This document shows, piece by piece, positions 14,362 through 21,525 of a DNA stretch of 22,222 nt. Position 1 is the first letter of the stretch; each line of letters begins with the position of its first letter. A program made the translations under genes and the position numbers. The notes below the pieces were generated by a model. It saw only the letters and a program-made list of their open reading frames with translations. It made no database searches and was not told where the DNA came from. Location of the stretch: assembly GCA_009778055.1 (NCBI GenBank), contig WRKN01000011.1, positions 1-22,222 on the forward strand, in the 5' to 3' direction. This DNA comes from Synergistaceae bacterium. GTDB lineage: Bacteria > Synergistota > Synergistia > Synergistales > Aminobacteriaceae.

Positions 14362-16128
14362 ATGCTGGAGTCTCTGGAACAACAGCTCGCGGCGCTTCGC
14401 CAGGAATACGAAAAAATTCAGGACGACCACAAGAGGCTGCAGCGCCGTCACAGCCGCCTGGAGAGCGACTACAAGCGCGTCGGCATAATGTACAAGGCAG
14501 CCGAGCGTCTTCGTGATTTCAACGAATCCGAAAAGGAACTTCAGTATTTTTACAATCAGCTTTTGCTGAGGGCGTGCGACGACTTAATCTTCGTTCTGGA
14601 CAACAACATGCGTCTGGTGCTCGCAACGAATACGTTTTTGGATTTTCTTGGGGTATCGGAGCTGGGAGACGTATCCGGCTGCGCGGTGGATGTTTTTTTG
14701 AACACAAGATTCTCGCTCGAGGACATAAAAATTTTAATAAGCCGGTGTAATACGGTCATAAGAACGTCCCAATCTTTCAATTACACCCAAAGGTTTACTT
14801 TGGCGGACGACGTGGAGGTCATGTTCGACTGCCGCTCATCCCCGGCTATAGACAAAAATGGGAACCTGCATGGAATAGTAATCGTCCTTCACGACGTTAC
14901 GGAACTCTACAAAGCCAAGGAAGACGCCGAGAAAGCCTCTGTAGCCAAGGGGCTTTTCCTTGCCAACATGAGTCATGAAATCCGCACGCCTATGAACGCC
15001 ATAAAGGGTATGAGCGATCTCCTTCTGCATACGGTTCTGGATAACGCGCAGCACGGCTACGCGCAAAACCTGTCGAGAGCGGCAGGTTCCCTTCTCACGA
15101 TAATCAACGACATTCTCGACTTTTCCAAAATAGACGCCAACAAGGTGGAGATTACCGCCGACTCTTACAACTTCGCGTCCATGATCTCGGACGTGACGGG
15201 GATAATCCAGATCAGGGCTTCTGAAAAGGGCATATCGTTTTTTGCCGACGTGGACCCGTCAATACCGCTCAATTTGGTCGGAGATGACGTCCGTATAAAA
15301 CAGGTGCTTATCAACCTGCTGGGCAACGCCGTGAAATTTACCGATAAAGGCAGCGTAAGTCTGACCGTGACGCCGGTCGCTCCTCCATCCGAAGGCAAGA
15401 TATTTCTCAGGTTCGTTGTGGAGGACACCGGGGTCGGAATCAAAGAGGAAGACATACCGAACCTGTTCACGGCGTTTTCTCAAATGGACGTCAAGAAGCA
15501 CAGGGGTATACAGGGAACCGGCCTTGGCCTTGCCATAACCCACAAGCTGGTCGAGCTCATGGGGGGAAGCGTGGAACTGACCAGCGAATACGGCAAAGGC
15601 TCCGTATTCTCCTGCCTTTTGTCCCAGATTGTGGATTCCTATGAACCGCTGGACTCCGTGCCGGACACACGAAGCCAGCCCTGCGGCGGAGCCGCTCAAA
15701 GGGAGGCCGACAATTCGCTGCTGGGGTCTTTTCAAGCGGCGGAGGCAAACGTTCTCGTCGTCGACGACAACGAGATCAACCTCATAGTGGCGGCGGAGCT
15801 TCTCAAACAGTACGACATTCAGGTCGACACGGCGCAAAGCGGCGCGGAGGCCCTGCGTATGATGGACGAAAAACGGTACGACCTGATCTTTATGGATCAC
15901 ATGATGCCGGAAATGGATGGGATCGAAACCACGGAACAAATAAGAACTTACAATGACTGGAGAAGCGAAGTTCCGGTCGTGGCTCTGACGGCCAACGCGA
16001 TATCCGGAATGAAAGAGCTTTTTCTGAGCAGCGGAATGACCGACTTCGTAAGCAAACCCATTGAACTCGACACTCTGAACAGAATCCTCAAGACATGGCT
16101 TCCGCCGGAAAAGCTCTCCTGTGACTAG
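14362..16128 (+). CDS. Cytosolic hybrid histidine kinase (coiled coil-PAS-HisKA-HATPase-receiver)
   Basis: A 588-residue protein without membrane segments. Residues 1-60 form a charged coiled coil, and a PAS domain follows at about 65-185. The HisKA box MSHEIRTPMNAIKG has His205, and the ATPase (about 310-430) has NLLGNAVKFTD, DTGVGI and GTGLGLAI. The C-terminal receiver (about 470-585) has Asp512 in FMDHMMPEMDG and KPIEL. It has no HPt domain and no output domain, so the relay must continue through another protein. ATG at 14362 follows a weak AGGG. It comes directly after the FIST gene and overlaps the next gene by eight bases. The receiver is close in sequence around the phospho-acceptor to that of the large kinase at 396-3578. 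Confidence 0.94.
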   Translation: MLESLEQQLAALRQEYEKIQDDHKRLQRRHSRLESDYKRVGIMYKAAERLRDFNESEKELQYFYNQLLLRACDDLIFVLDNNMRLVLATNTFLDFLGVSELGDVSGCAVDVFLNTRFSLEDIKILISRCNTVIRTSQSFNYTQRFTLADDVEVMFDCRSSPAIDKNGNLHGIVIVLHDVTELYKAKEDAEKASVAKGLFLANMSHEIRTPMNAIKGMSDLLLHTVLDNAQHGYAQNLSRAAGSLLTIINDILDFSKIDANKVEITADSYNFASMISDVTGIIQIRASEKGISFFADVDPSIPLNLVGDDVRIKQVLINLLGNAVKFTDKGSVSLTVTPVAPPSEGKIFLRFVVEDTGVGIKEEDIPNLFTAFSQMDVKKHRGIQGTGLGLAITHKLVELMGGSVELTSEYGKGSVFSCLLSQIVDSYEPLDSVPDTRSQPCGGAAQREADNSLLGSFQAAEANVLVVDDNEINLIVAAELLKQYDIQVDTAQSGAEALRMMDEKRYDLIFMDHMMPEMDGIETTEQIRTYNDWRSEVPVVALTANAISGMKELFLSSGMTDFVSKPIELDTLNRILKTWLPPEKLSCD

Positions 16129-17320
16129 AAAATGGTTTTCGCCAAACGGCGCCGGAGAAAGACCTTTCGTTTCCCGTGGGAAAAAAGTTTCCGGCTGCGC
16201 GCTGCTTTTCGCCCTGACGGTGCTGATTACCGTAGCCACGTACTCCGCGACGGAGTTCTGGGCTTTGAGGGCGTGGGATTCATCCGAATCCCACGTTGTG
16301 GAGATCGTGGAAATCGGGAGCGAAACGCGCTATGAGCCAGACGAGGACGTTCCGTTCCGTACCGTGGACGTCGAACTCCTCGTTCGCGTCCTGACCGGGG
16401 AGCAAAAGGGACGCGTATTTTCCATTGTCGCGACACAGGCGGAAGACGGCGGACTCAAGCTCAGGAGGGGGCTTTATTACATTCTCATATCGGACGTTTT
16501 CGAGGACGGCTCGGCTCAGTACTCCATATCGGACGTTTTCCGCATATCGTCCGTCATAAGCGTAATAGCGCTGGCCTGCGCCTGCCTTATGGTTTTTGCC
16601 GGACGGGCCGGCGTGATGGCGCTGCTTGGGCTGGGGCTGTCCATAGCCTGTCTTTTATGGGGCTACGTTCCCCTTGCCGCCAAGGGGGTTTCGCCGGCAA
16701 ATCTGGCGTTCCTCGCAGTGTTTTTCATATCGCTCGTAACGGTCTTTTGCGTGGTAAGCCGGAAACAGGCCAAGATTGTGGCGCTGCTGGGAACGCTTGG
16801 CGGAATAGGGGGAGCGTTCGCCGCCGGTTATACCGTGGTGGGGCTGTGGCAGCTTTCCGGCCTCGCAGGAGAGAACGCGGCTTTGCTCGTCACGACAATG
16901 CCGGGAATAGACATAAGGGGGATACTGCTGGCTTCCGTAATCATAGGCGCGGTGGGGGCCGTGCTGGACGTCAGCATATCAATCACGGCGGCCATGTCGG
17001 AACTCGTCGAGTATGATGTGACGATAGAGCTTTCGCGCCTTTGGACCTCCGGGCTAAGGGTGGGGTCGGAGGTTTTGGGCAGCATGATAAACACGCTGGT
17101 GTTGGCTTACTTGGGTACGTCCCTGCCGACGGCGATTCTTATAAGCAACGCCGGAGCGAACTTCATCGGCCTTATGAACGACCCGTACGTCAGCCAGGAA
17201 ATCGTGCAAAGCCTCGCCGGAACCGCCGGTCTGGTTTTGACGATTCCTATAACGGCTGCTTTTTTTATTCTCCAGGAAAAATTTTCGCGCCGGAAAATTC
17301 GCGCCAATAGGAAGGTGTAG
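16121..17320 (+). CDS. YibE/F-like multi-pass membrane protein
   Basis: A 399-residue integral membrane protein. One helix near the N-terminus (about 23-45) is followed by an outside domain of about 95 residues (48-140, rich in Glu/Asp). Then come about seven hydrophobic segments between 143 and 385. The stretch IIGAVGAVLDVSISITAAMSE (about 274-294) and GSEVLGSMINTLVLAYLGTSLP (about 317-336) are typical of the YibE/F family (Pfam YibE_F), whose function is not well established. The start is GTG at 16121, eight bases inside the kinase gene in another frame, so it is probably coupled. The phosphatase gene starts two bases after its stop. A transport role is often supposed, but nothing here shows a substrate. 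Confidence 0.85.
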   Translation: MTRKWFSPNGAGERPFVSRGKKVSGCALLFALTVLITVATYSATEFWALRAWDSSESHVVEIVEIGSETRYEPDEDVPFRTVDVELLVRVLTGEQKGRVFSIVATQAEDGGLKLRRGLYYILISDVFEDGSAQYSISDVFRISSVISVIALACACLMVFAGRAGVMALLGLGLSIACLLWGYVPLAAKGVSPANLAFLAVFFISLVTVFCVVSRKQAKIVALLGTLGGIGGAFAAGYTVVGLWQLSGLAGENAALLVTTMPGIDIRGILLASVIIGAVGAVLDVSISITAAMSELVEYDVTIELSRLWTSGLRVGSEVLGSMINTLVLAYLGTSLPTAILISNAGANFIGLMNDPYVSQEIVQSLAGTAGLVLTIPITAAFFILQEKFSRRKIRANRKV

Positions 17321-17322
17321 GA

Positions 17323-18276
17323 GTGACGCGCAAAAAAAACGGACGCGCGCTGACAAAAGCGGTTATAGACATCGGCAGCAACTCCGTCAAGCTGCGAATT
17401 GTCAGCAAGAAAGGCAACAGGCTGTATACCGTACTGGACACCACCGAGGTTGTGCGGCTCGGCAAGGGGCTGGGGAGCGGGGCTCTCGACGATAAAATCA
17501 TGCGGCGCGGCGCCGAGGTCATATGGAGGCTGACGCGGCTGGCCGGAGAAAAAGGAGCCATACCGCGCCTTGTGGGTACGATGGCGCTGCGTATGGCCGG
17601 AAACGCGGACGAGTTCACACGGATGGTTCTGGAGCGCACCGGCATTTCAGTGGAGATTCTCTCGGGAAAAGAGGAGGCCAGACTGGCCTGGCTGGGCGCT
17701 ACAATGGCGCTGGGCGCAACGGGGGGCGATATTACGGTCTTCGACACGGGAGGCGGCAGCACGGAGTTCGCGTTCGGCAAAGGCACTCAAATAGAGGAAT
17801 CTTTTAGCGTGCCGGTGGGGGCCGTGTGTATGACCGAAAAATTTTTCTCGGCCGATTCGGCCTGCCCTGAGTCACTACGTTCGGCGAAGGAGTATGTCCG
17901 GGATATTTTGACCTCCGCGGGCGAGCTTGGACGAGTACGCGAAAAGGCGTCCTGCGTCATAGGGCTGGGCGGAGGGGTGGCGGCGATGGCTTCCGTCAAG
18001 CTCGCGCTTACGGTCTTTTTGCCTGAGGTGATCAACGGAACTTTCCTTACAAAAAGCGATATAGACGCTCAAGTGTCGCTCTACGCGTCGTCGTCGCTCG
18101 CCGAACGGAAGAAAATCACCGGCCTCCCCCCCAAACGGGCGGACATCATCCTGGCCAGCGCGTGTATAGTTCAGTGCATACAGGAGGTCTTGGAAATCGA
18201 CGTTTTCAAGGTCAGCATAAATGGTCTCAGACATGGTCTTTTACTGGAGATGTTCAAAGACAGGGCAATGGAATAA
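17323..18276 (+). CDS. Ppx/GppA-family phosphatase (short form)
   Basis: A 317-residue protein of the ASKHA fold that hydrolyses polyphosphate or the gamma/5'-phosphate of pppGpp. Visible motifs are AVIDIGSNSVKLRIV (13-27), TMALRMAGN (86-94), SGKEEARLAWLG with the likely catalytic Glu118, FDTGGGSTEFAFG (140-152; most relatives have DIGGGS), SVPVGAVCMTEKFF and VIGLGGGVAAM. It has only the two N-terminal domains and lacks the C-terminal HD-like region of long Ppx proteins. The start is GTG 17323 with AGGAAGG upstream. It runs in line with the YibE/F gene (two bases apart) and the SYLF gene (20 bases). Whether it acts on polyphosphate or on (p)ppGpp cannot be told. Confidence 0.9.
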   Translation: MTRKKNGRALTKAVIDIGSNSVKLRIVSKKGNRLYTVLDTTEVVRLGKGLGSGALDDKIMRRGAEVIWRLTRLAGEKGAIPRLVGTMALRMAGNADEFTRMVLERTGISVEILSGKEEARLAWLGATMALGATGGDITVFDTGGGSTEFAFGKGTQIEESFSVPVGAVCMTEKFFSADSACPESLRSAKEYVRDILTSAGELGRVREKASCVIGLGGGVAAMASVKLALTVFLPEVINGTFLTKSDIDAQVSLYASSSLAERKKITGLPPKRADIILASACIVQCIQEVLEIDVFKVSINGLRHGLLLEMFKDRAME

Positions 18277-18296
18277 ATTTATGGAGGTGGTTTGAA

Positions 18297-19004
18297 ATGT
18301 CGGTAAGCGCCAGAACCAAAGGCATGTTGCGGGCAGTGTGGCTGACTGTGACGGCAGGAGCGTTTTTGTTGTCTGCTGTCACTCCGGTCTTTGCGTCGAG
18401 CCCGTCAAGTTTGATCACGGACTCGATCAACGTTCTCAAAGAAATGGGGAAGCAGGAGGACGTGGGCACTATGGCAAGCGTGATCAAGGGGGCCGAGGCG
18501 GTGGCGATCGTGCCTTCCATGATGAAGGCCGGACTCATAATCGGCGGAGAGTACGGCGAGGGCCTGATTTTGCGCAAACAAGGCGGCAAATGGTACGGCC
18601 CGAGTTTCTATAACCTGGGCGGCGGGTCCGTGGGGCTTCAAATCGGCGTTCAGAAAACCGCTTTTGTCATGGCGGTCAACAACCAGAAGGGAGTCGAGGC
18701 TTTCCTGAAAAGCAGAACCAGGCTTGGCGCTGACGCCAGCGTGGCGGCCGGCCCGGTGGGACGCCGAGGTCAAGCGGCGACCGACGCCCAGCTCAAAGCC
18801 GAAATATACAGCTACTCGATGACCAAGGGCCTGTTTGCCGGAGTATCCCTGGACGGCTCAGTGATAAGCGTCAGCGTCAAAAGGAACAAGGAGTACTGGA
18901 AAAAGGACATTAGCGGCAACGACGCCCTGAAGCAGCCCGCTACCGACAGGCGCATCACGCCTCTTATCAGGGAAATCGAAAACATAATCAAGAAAGCTAA
19001 TTGA
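18297..19004 (+). CDS. Exported SYLF (Ysc84/DUF500) domain protein
   Basis: A 235-residue protein with a clear signal peptide (positively charged start, hydrophobic 13-28, cleavage near VFA-S at 33-34). The rest is a SYLF domain: SLITDSINVLKEM, AEAVAIVPSMMKAGLIIGGEYGEGLILRK, WYGPSFYNLGGGSVGLQIGVQKTAFVMAVNN and YSYSMTKGLFAGVSLDGSVISV are all typical. SYLF domains bind lipids, and bacterial members are periplasmic or envelope proteins of unclear role. The start ATG 18297 has an excellent GGAGGTGG six bases upstream. An open frame reaching back to 18162 overlaps the phosphatase and is not coding. It is the last gene before the terminator at 19029. Confidence 0.93.
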   Translation: MSVSARTKGMLRAVWLTVTAGAFLLSAVTPVFASSPSSLITDSINVLKEMGKQEDVGTMASVIKGAEAVAIVPSMMKAGLIIGGEYGEGLILRKQGGKWYGPSFYNLGGGSVGLQIGVQKTAFVMAVNNQKGVEAFLKSRTRLGADASVAAGPVGRRGQAATDAQLKAEIYSYSMTKGLFAGVSLDGSVISVSVKRNKEYWKKDISGNDALKQPATDRRITPLIREIENIIKKAN

Positions 19005-19028
19005 CCGGCGAAATGAAAAAAGTGAAAG

Positions 19029-19064
19029 AAGGAAGCTCCCTTAGTGAAAGGGGCTTCCTTTTTT
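19029..19064. terminator. Bidirectional hairpin terminator between convergent operons
   Basis: AAGGAAGC (19029-19036) pairs with GCTTCCTT (19053-19060). A bulged T and a further CCC/GGG pair extend the stem around a nine-base loop. On the plus strand the stem runs into a six-T tract, ending the SYLF operon. On the minus strand it is followed by CTTTCACTTTTTT, so it can also end the cheX operon, whose last stop is 16 bases away. Confidence 0.85.
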
Positions 19065-19079
19065 CATACTTTTTATGCT

Positions 19080-19577
19080 TTACGCGTCACGGGCCGCGTT
19101 AAAGGATAAGACCAGATAGAGGGTTCCCGTTGGCACTATCGCGAACGGAAGGGTGAAACACTTGACCCCCGGCGTCTGCATGGGAACATTTTTGATGTTG
19201 TTTCCGGAAAGGAGTTGCGGAGGGGTGACGTCAACCCCATGCAGGGCGGATTGTATAAGAGACCTGCCGCTGACCATATTGGAAAGCTCCCCCACCACGC
19301 TCATAGCCGTCGGATCGTTGTTGTCCGGCTTGATCATACCGCCGGACATCGCGGTCACGACGTTTACGAAGCCGTTGGCGTCCAGCATTATAACGGCAGT
19401 ACCCTGTACACCGCCCCCCACCAGACCTATAAGAGCCGCCGCGCATACGTTGTCAACCTTGACTCCCTGGGTTACCTGCGCCTTGTTCAACACGACCTCG
19501 AGCCCCACTTCACGCCCGACCGATATCAGCGACGAACCAAAAGTATTCACTAGAATGGCTAATTTGTCATTGGCCAT
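19080..19577 (-). CDS. CheX-like chemotaxis phosphatase domain protein
   Basis: A 165-residue soluble protein with the CheX/CheC-type signature VVGELSNMVSGRSLIQ (94-109). In CheX the Glu and Asn of this helix (here Glu97 and Asn100) dephosphorylate CheY-P. Preceding features are GGGVQGTAVIMLDANGF and VVTAMSGGM, and the C-terminal strands TLPFAIVPTGTLYLVLSF fit the fold. A role in switching off a receiver protein is inferred; no cheY lies in the window, though two hybrid-kinase receivers do. ATG at 19577 has GGAAGGGAG upstream. The gene is last in a minus-strand operon, eight bases after the nuclease-like gene, and ends at the shared terminator. Confidence 0.82.
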   Translation of the reverse strand: MANDKLAILVNTFGSSLISVGREVGLEVVLNKAQVTQGVKVDNVCAAALIGLVGGGVQGTAVIMLDANGFVNVVTAMSGGMIKPDNNDPTAMSVVGELSNMVSGRSLIQSALHGVDVTPPQLLSGNNIKNVPMQTPGVKCFTLPFAIVPTGTLYLVLSFNAARDA

Positions 19578-19585
19578 GGCAACGA

Positions 19586-20044
19586 CTACTCCCTTCCAAA
19601 TAAACTACGCCTGGCTATAGCCCAAGCCGCCAAGTCATCCAAGGGCCTAGGCGGGAACCGCATAGTACGAGGCAGACACCTCTGCCACCACGACGGAGCG
19701 TGAAGTCTCCAATAAAGCTCTCGCGCCTCCAACGTAGTACCGCTCTCGTCCACTACGGCCACCTGTATACCAAGCCGTTCAAACAATTTTAACGCTTCCC
19801 GGCTTCCCGTACCGTCTCCTACGGCGACAAACGAAAGTTTTTCCGCCTTTGAGACGCGCAGGATTACCTTTTCCGTTACCCAAGGCGACAATTCATGTCC
19901 CCAGCAATCCGGTTCTCGGGTCAAAGCCGTTAAAAAAGTTTCCTGTTCGGATACGGGACAAATTCCCGACGACAACAAACCGCCTTCGTAATTCACCAAG
20001 GCCCAACCCATTTTGTCCCGCCCGGGATCGACTCCTAAAACCAT
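19586..20044 (-). CDS. Divergent YqgF/RuvX-like RNase H-fold protein
   Basis: A 152-residue protein with the layout of YqgF (pre-16S rRNA 5'-end nuclease or Holliday junction resolvase-like). The first strand LGVDPGRDKMGWALV carries Asp6. FVAVGDGTGSREALKLFERLGI stands where YqgF has its GxP segment. VVDESGTTLEARELYWRL has Glu100 (YqgF: DE-TT-A), and PLDDLAAWAIAR has Asp126/Asp127. All three catalytic acids thus seem to be kept, but the rest is diverged and an additional segment is inserted (about 20-65). The start is ATG 20044, two bases after the acyltransferase stop. An open frame from 20095 overlaps that gene and is less likely. Confidence 0.7.
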   Translation of the reverse strand: MVLGVDPGRDKMGWALVNYEGGLLSSGICPVSEQETFLTALTREPDCWGHELSPWVTEKVILRVSKAEKLSFVAVGDGTGSREALKLFERLGIQVAVVDESGTTLEARELYWRLHAPSWWQRCLPRTMRFPPRPLDDLAAWAIARRSLFGRE

Positions 20045-20046
20045 CG

Positions 20047-20961
20047 CTAAACGGCTCCGGCCGTCGATTCCCATCTGTCGAGCAACCACATCCATTGCTC
20101 CGGATACTCGGTCACCCAGCCAGCCAAAATATTATTGCACATTTTAAGAGACTTTTCCATGTCGAACCCAAAAAGATTTCCGTCTTCGTCGGTCAAATCG
20201 CTAAGTATTTCGTGAACACGGATTGTGTGGGTAAGCCCGTCCGGATTCCGAAGACACAACACAGGAACGATCGGCGCGCCGAATTTACGGTACATCTTGA
20301 CGATTCCGGCGGCGGTGCTGGCCGGTAATCCCAAAAACGGCACGGCAACGCCCTTTTTTCTGGCGTCGAGATCCTGCAAAAAAACCAGTAATTTCCCTTT
20401 CCGCAGAGCGCGGAAAATTTCGCGCATACCGAAGCCCTCGCTGGGAATCATCTCCATTCCGGCCGCTGAAGCTCGCAGGTCGGATACGAGGTCGTTCGCC
20501 CCGCCGACATTCCTCTGCGGGGTGAATATGGGAGTTATGGCATACCCTTCGGCCACCATGCGCGCCCCGCCGATTTCCCAATTACCCATGTGCGCCGTCA
20601 TTATAAGGACTCCCTTGCCTCGCGCGACGGCCTTGTCCATATGCTCCTTACCTTCAATAAGGGCCAGGGACGCCAGCCGTGGGGCCAATCGCTCCAGCCG
20701 GGCAAATTCCGCCGCCGACTTGCCGACATTGACGTAGGACGCCCTCACGATGTCCCTTGCCAATGTCACGCCCACGCCCAAAGCGGACACGCACCTAGCT
20801 TCCGCCCTGTCCACCTTGCGCTTGCTCAAAGCCCAGAAAAGCCACCCCGACAACGCCCCCAATCCGAGCGCGGCGCGGTGCGGCAAAACGTTTATGAAGC
20901 GGAAAAGAAACTTCAAAAAAGTTTTAGTTTCTCCGTTCTTAATCTCTTTGCGACAGTTCAA
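20047..20961 (-). CDS. LpxL-like lysophospholipid/lipid A acyltransferase
   Basis: A 304-residue membrane-associated acyltransferase of the HtrB/LpxL family, which adds secondary acyl chains to lipid A or related lipids. The catalytic HX4E motif HMGNWE is at 124-129, and FLQDLDARKKGVAVPFLG (about 194-211) and GIVKMYRKFGAPIVPVLC (about 218-235) are typical. A hydrophobic segment (about 28-46) should anchor it to the inner membrane. The C-terminal YPEQWMWLLDRW is a strong family marker. The start is TTG at 20961, supported by AGGAGG eight bases before it and lying 23 bases inside the end of the epimerase gene. Its presence argues for an outer membrane with acylated lipid A. Confidence 0.9.
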   Translation of the reverse strand: MNCRKEIKNGETKTFLKFLFRFINVLPHRAALGLGALSGWLFWALSKRKVDRAEARCVSALGVGVTLARDIVRASYVNVGKSAAEFARLERLAPRLASLALIEGKEHMDKAVARGKGVLIMTAHMGNWEIGGARMVAEGYAITPIFTPQRNVGGANDLVSDLRASAAGMEMIPSEGFGMREIFRALRKGKLLVFLQDLDARKKGVAVPFLGLPASTAAGIVKMYRKFGAPIVPVLCLRNPDGLTHTIRVHEILSDLTDEDGNLFGFDMEKSLKMCNNILAGWVTEYPEQWMWLLDRWESTAGAV

Positions 20962-21343
20962 TGAGCACGCCTCCTGACGCCGATGGGTGGATAAACGCTA
21001 TCATAGCCCCTCCAGCGCCTCTGCGCGGCTTTTCGTCGATCATGGGCACTCCCTGCTCCTTCAGTTCGGCAAGCGCCTTTTCCAGGTTGTCCACGCGTAT
21101 TGCCAGGTGATGTATGCCCTCGCCTTTTTTTTCTATGAATTTCGCGACGGGTCCGTCGTCGGCTGTCGGTTCCAGCAGCTCGACCTCGGTGTCGTTAATC
21201 GGCAGGAAGGCTGTTTTGACCTTTTGCTCGGCCACTTCCTCGACGCCCACGCACGTTATCCCCAAGCCGCCCTCCCAGAATTTCAGCGCGCTGTCGATGC
21301 TCCTGACCGCAATCCCGATATGGTCGATAACGGTTGGTTTCAT
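20939..21343 (-). CDS. mce: Methylmalonyl-CoA epimerase
   Basis: A 134-residue VOC-fold metalloenzyme that interconverts (R)- and (S)-methylmalonyl-CoA. The family metal ligands are visible as His8 (VIDHIGIAV), Gln40 (EVAEQKVKTAFLP), His79 (GEGIHHLAIRV) and Glu129 (GGVLIEL). FIHPSASGGVLIEL at the C-terminus is near-diagnostic. It links propionyl-CoA/methylmalonyl-CoA chemistry to succinate. The mutase and decarboxylase genes that often lie beside it are not in the window. ATG 21343 has AAAGGGGTG upstream. It heads the operon mce, acyltransferase, YqgF-like, cheX-like. Confidence 0.94.
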   Translation of the reverse strand: MKPTVIDHIGIAVRSIDSALKFWEGGLGITCVGVEEVAEQKVKTAFLPINDTEVELLEPTADDGPVAKFIEKKGEGIHHLAIRVDNLEKALAELKEQGVPMIDEKPRRGAGGAMIAFIHPSASGGVLIELSQRD

Positions 21344-21387
21344 CGAAATATCACCCCTTTCCGGCGTTTATATTCACCGTGCTTTGA

Positions 21388-21396
21388 ATTATATCA
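21388..21396 (-). promoter_or_regulatory. Extended -10 promoter of the mce operon
   Basis: On the minus strand TATAAT (21393-21388) is preceded by TGA, forming TGnTATAAT, the same arrangement as upstream of trxB. It is 44 bases before the mce start. The -35 is poor, as is common with an extended -10. Confidence 0.6.
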
Positions 21397-21434
21397 AGGG
21401 AATCGCTGAATAAATCATCCTGGGATATTGTTTA

Positions 21435-21480
21435 ACCATACTCAGAGACTTTTTAGCTTCTGAGTATGGTATTTTTCATT
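21435..21480. terminator. Perfect 12-bp hairpin, terminator-like
   Basis: ACCATACTCAGA (21435-21446) pairs perfectly with TCTGAGTATGGT (21459-21470) around a 12-base T-rich loop. Read on the plus strand it is followed by ATTTTTCATTTTT, a good terminator, yet no plus-strand gene lies upstream of it back to the terminator at 19029. Read on the minus strand it sits 55 bases after the Synergist-CTERM gene, where a terminator is expected, but it is followed only by GGTTAAACAATAT. It most likely ends the minus-strand gene, with the T tract on the other strand making it bidirectional. Confidence 0.65.
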
Positions 21481-21525
21481 TTTGCGGCGCGAGGGTTCTA
21501 TGCGAAAGAGTTTTTGCTTTGACCG

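Noticed and set aside
15259..16239. A 326-residue minus-strand open frame
   Set aside because: It is a shadow of the hybrid kinase at 14362-16128, which has complete domain motifs.
18162..18296. N-terminal extension of the SYLF protein
   Set aside because: It overlaps the Ppx gene, while ATG 18297 has an ideal Shine-Dalgarno and opens a proper signal peptide.
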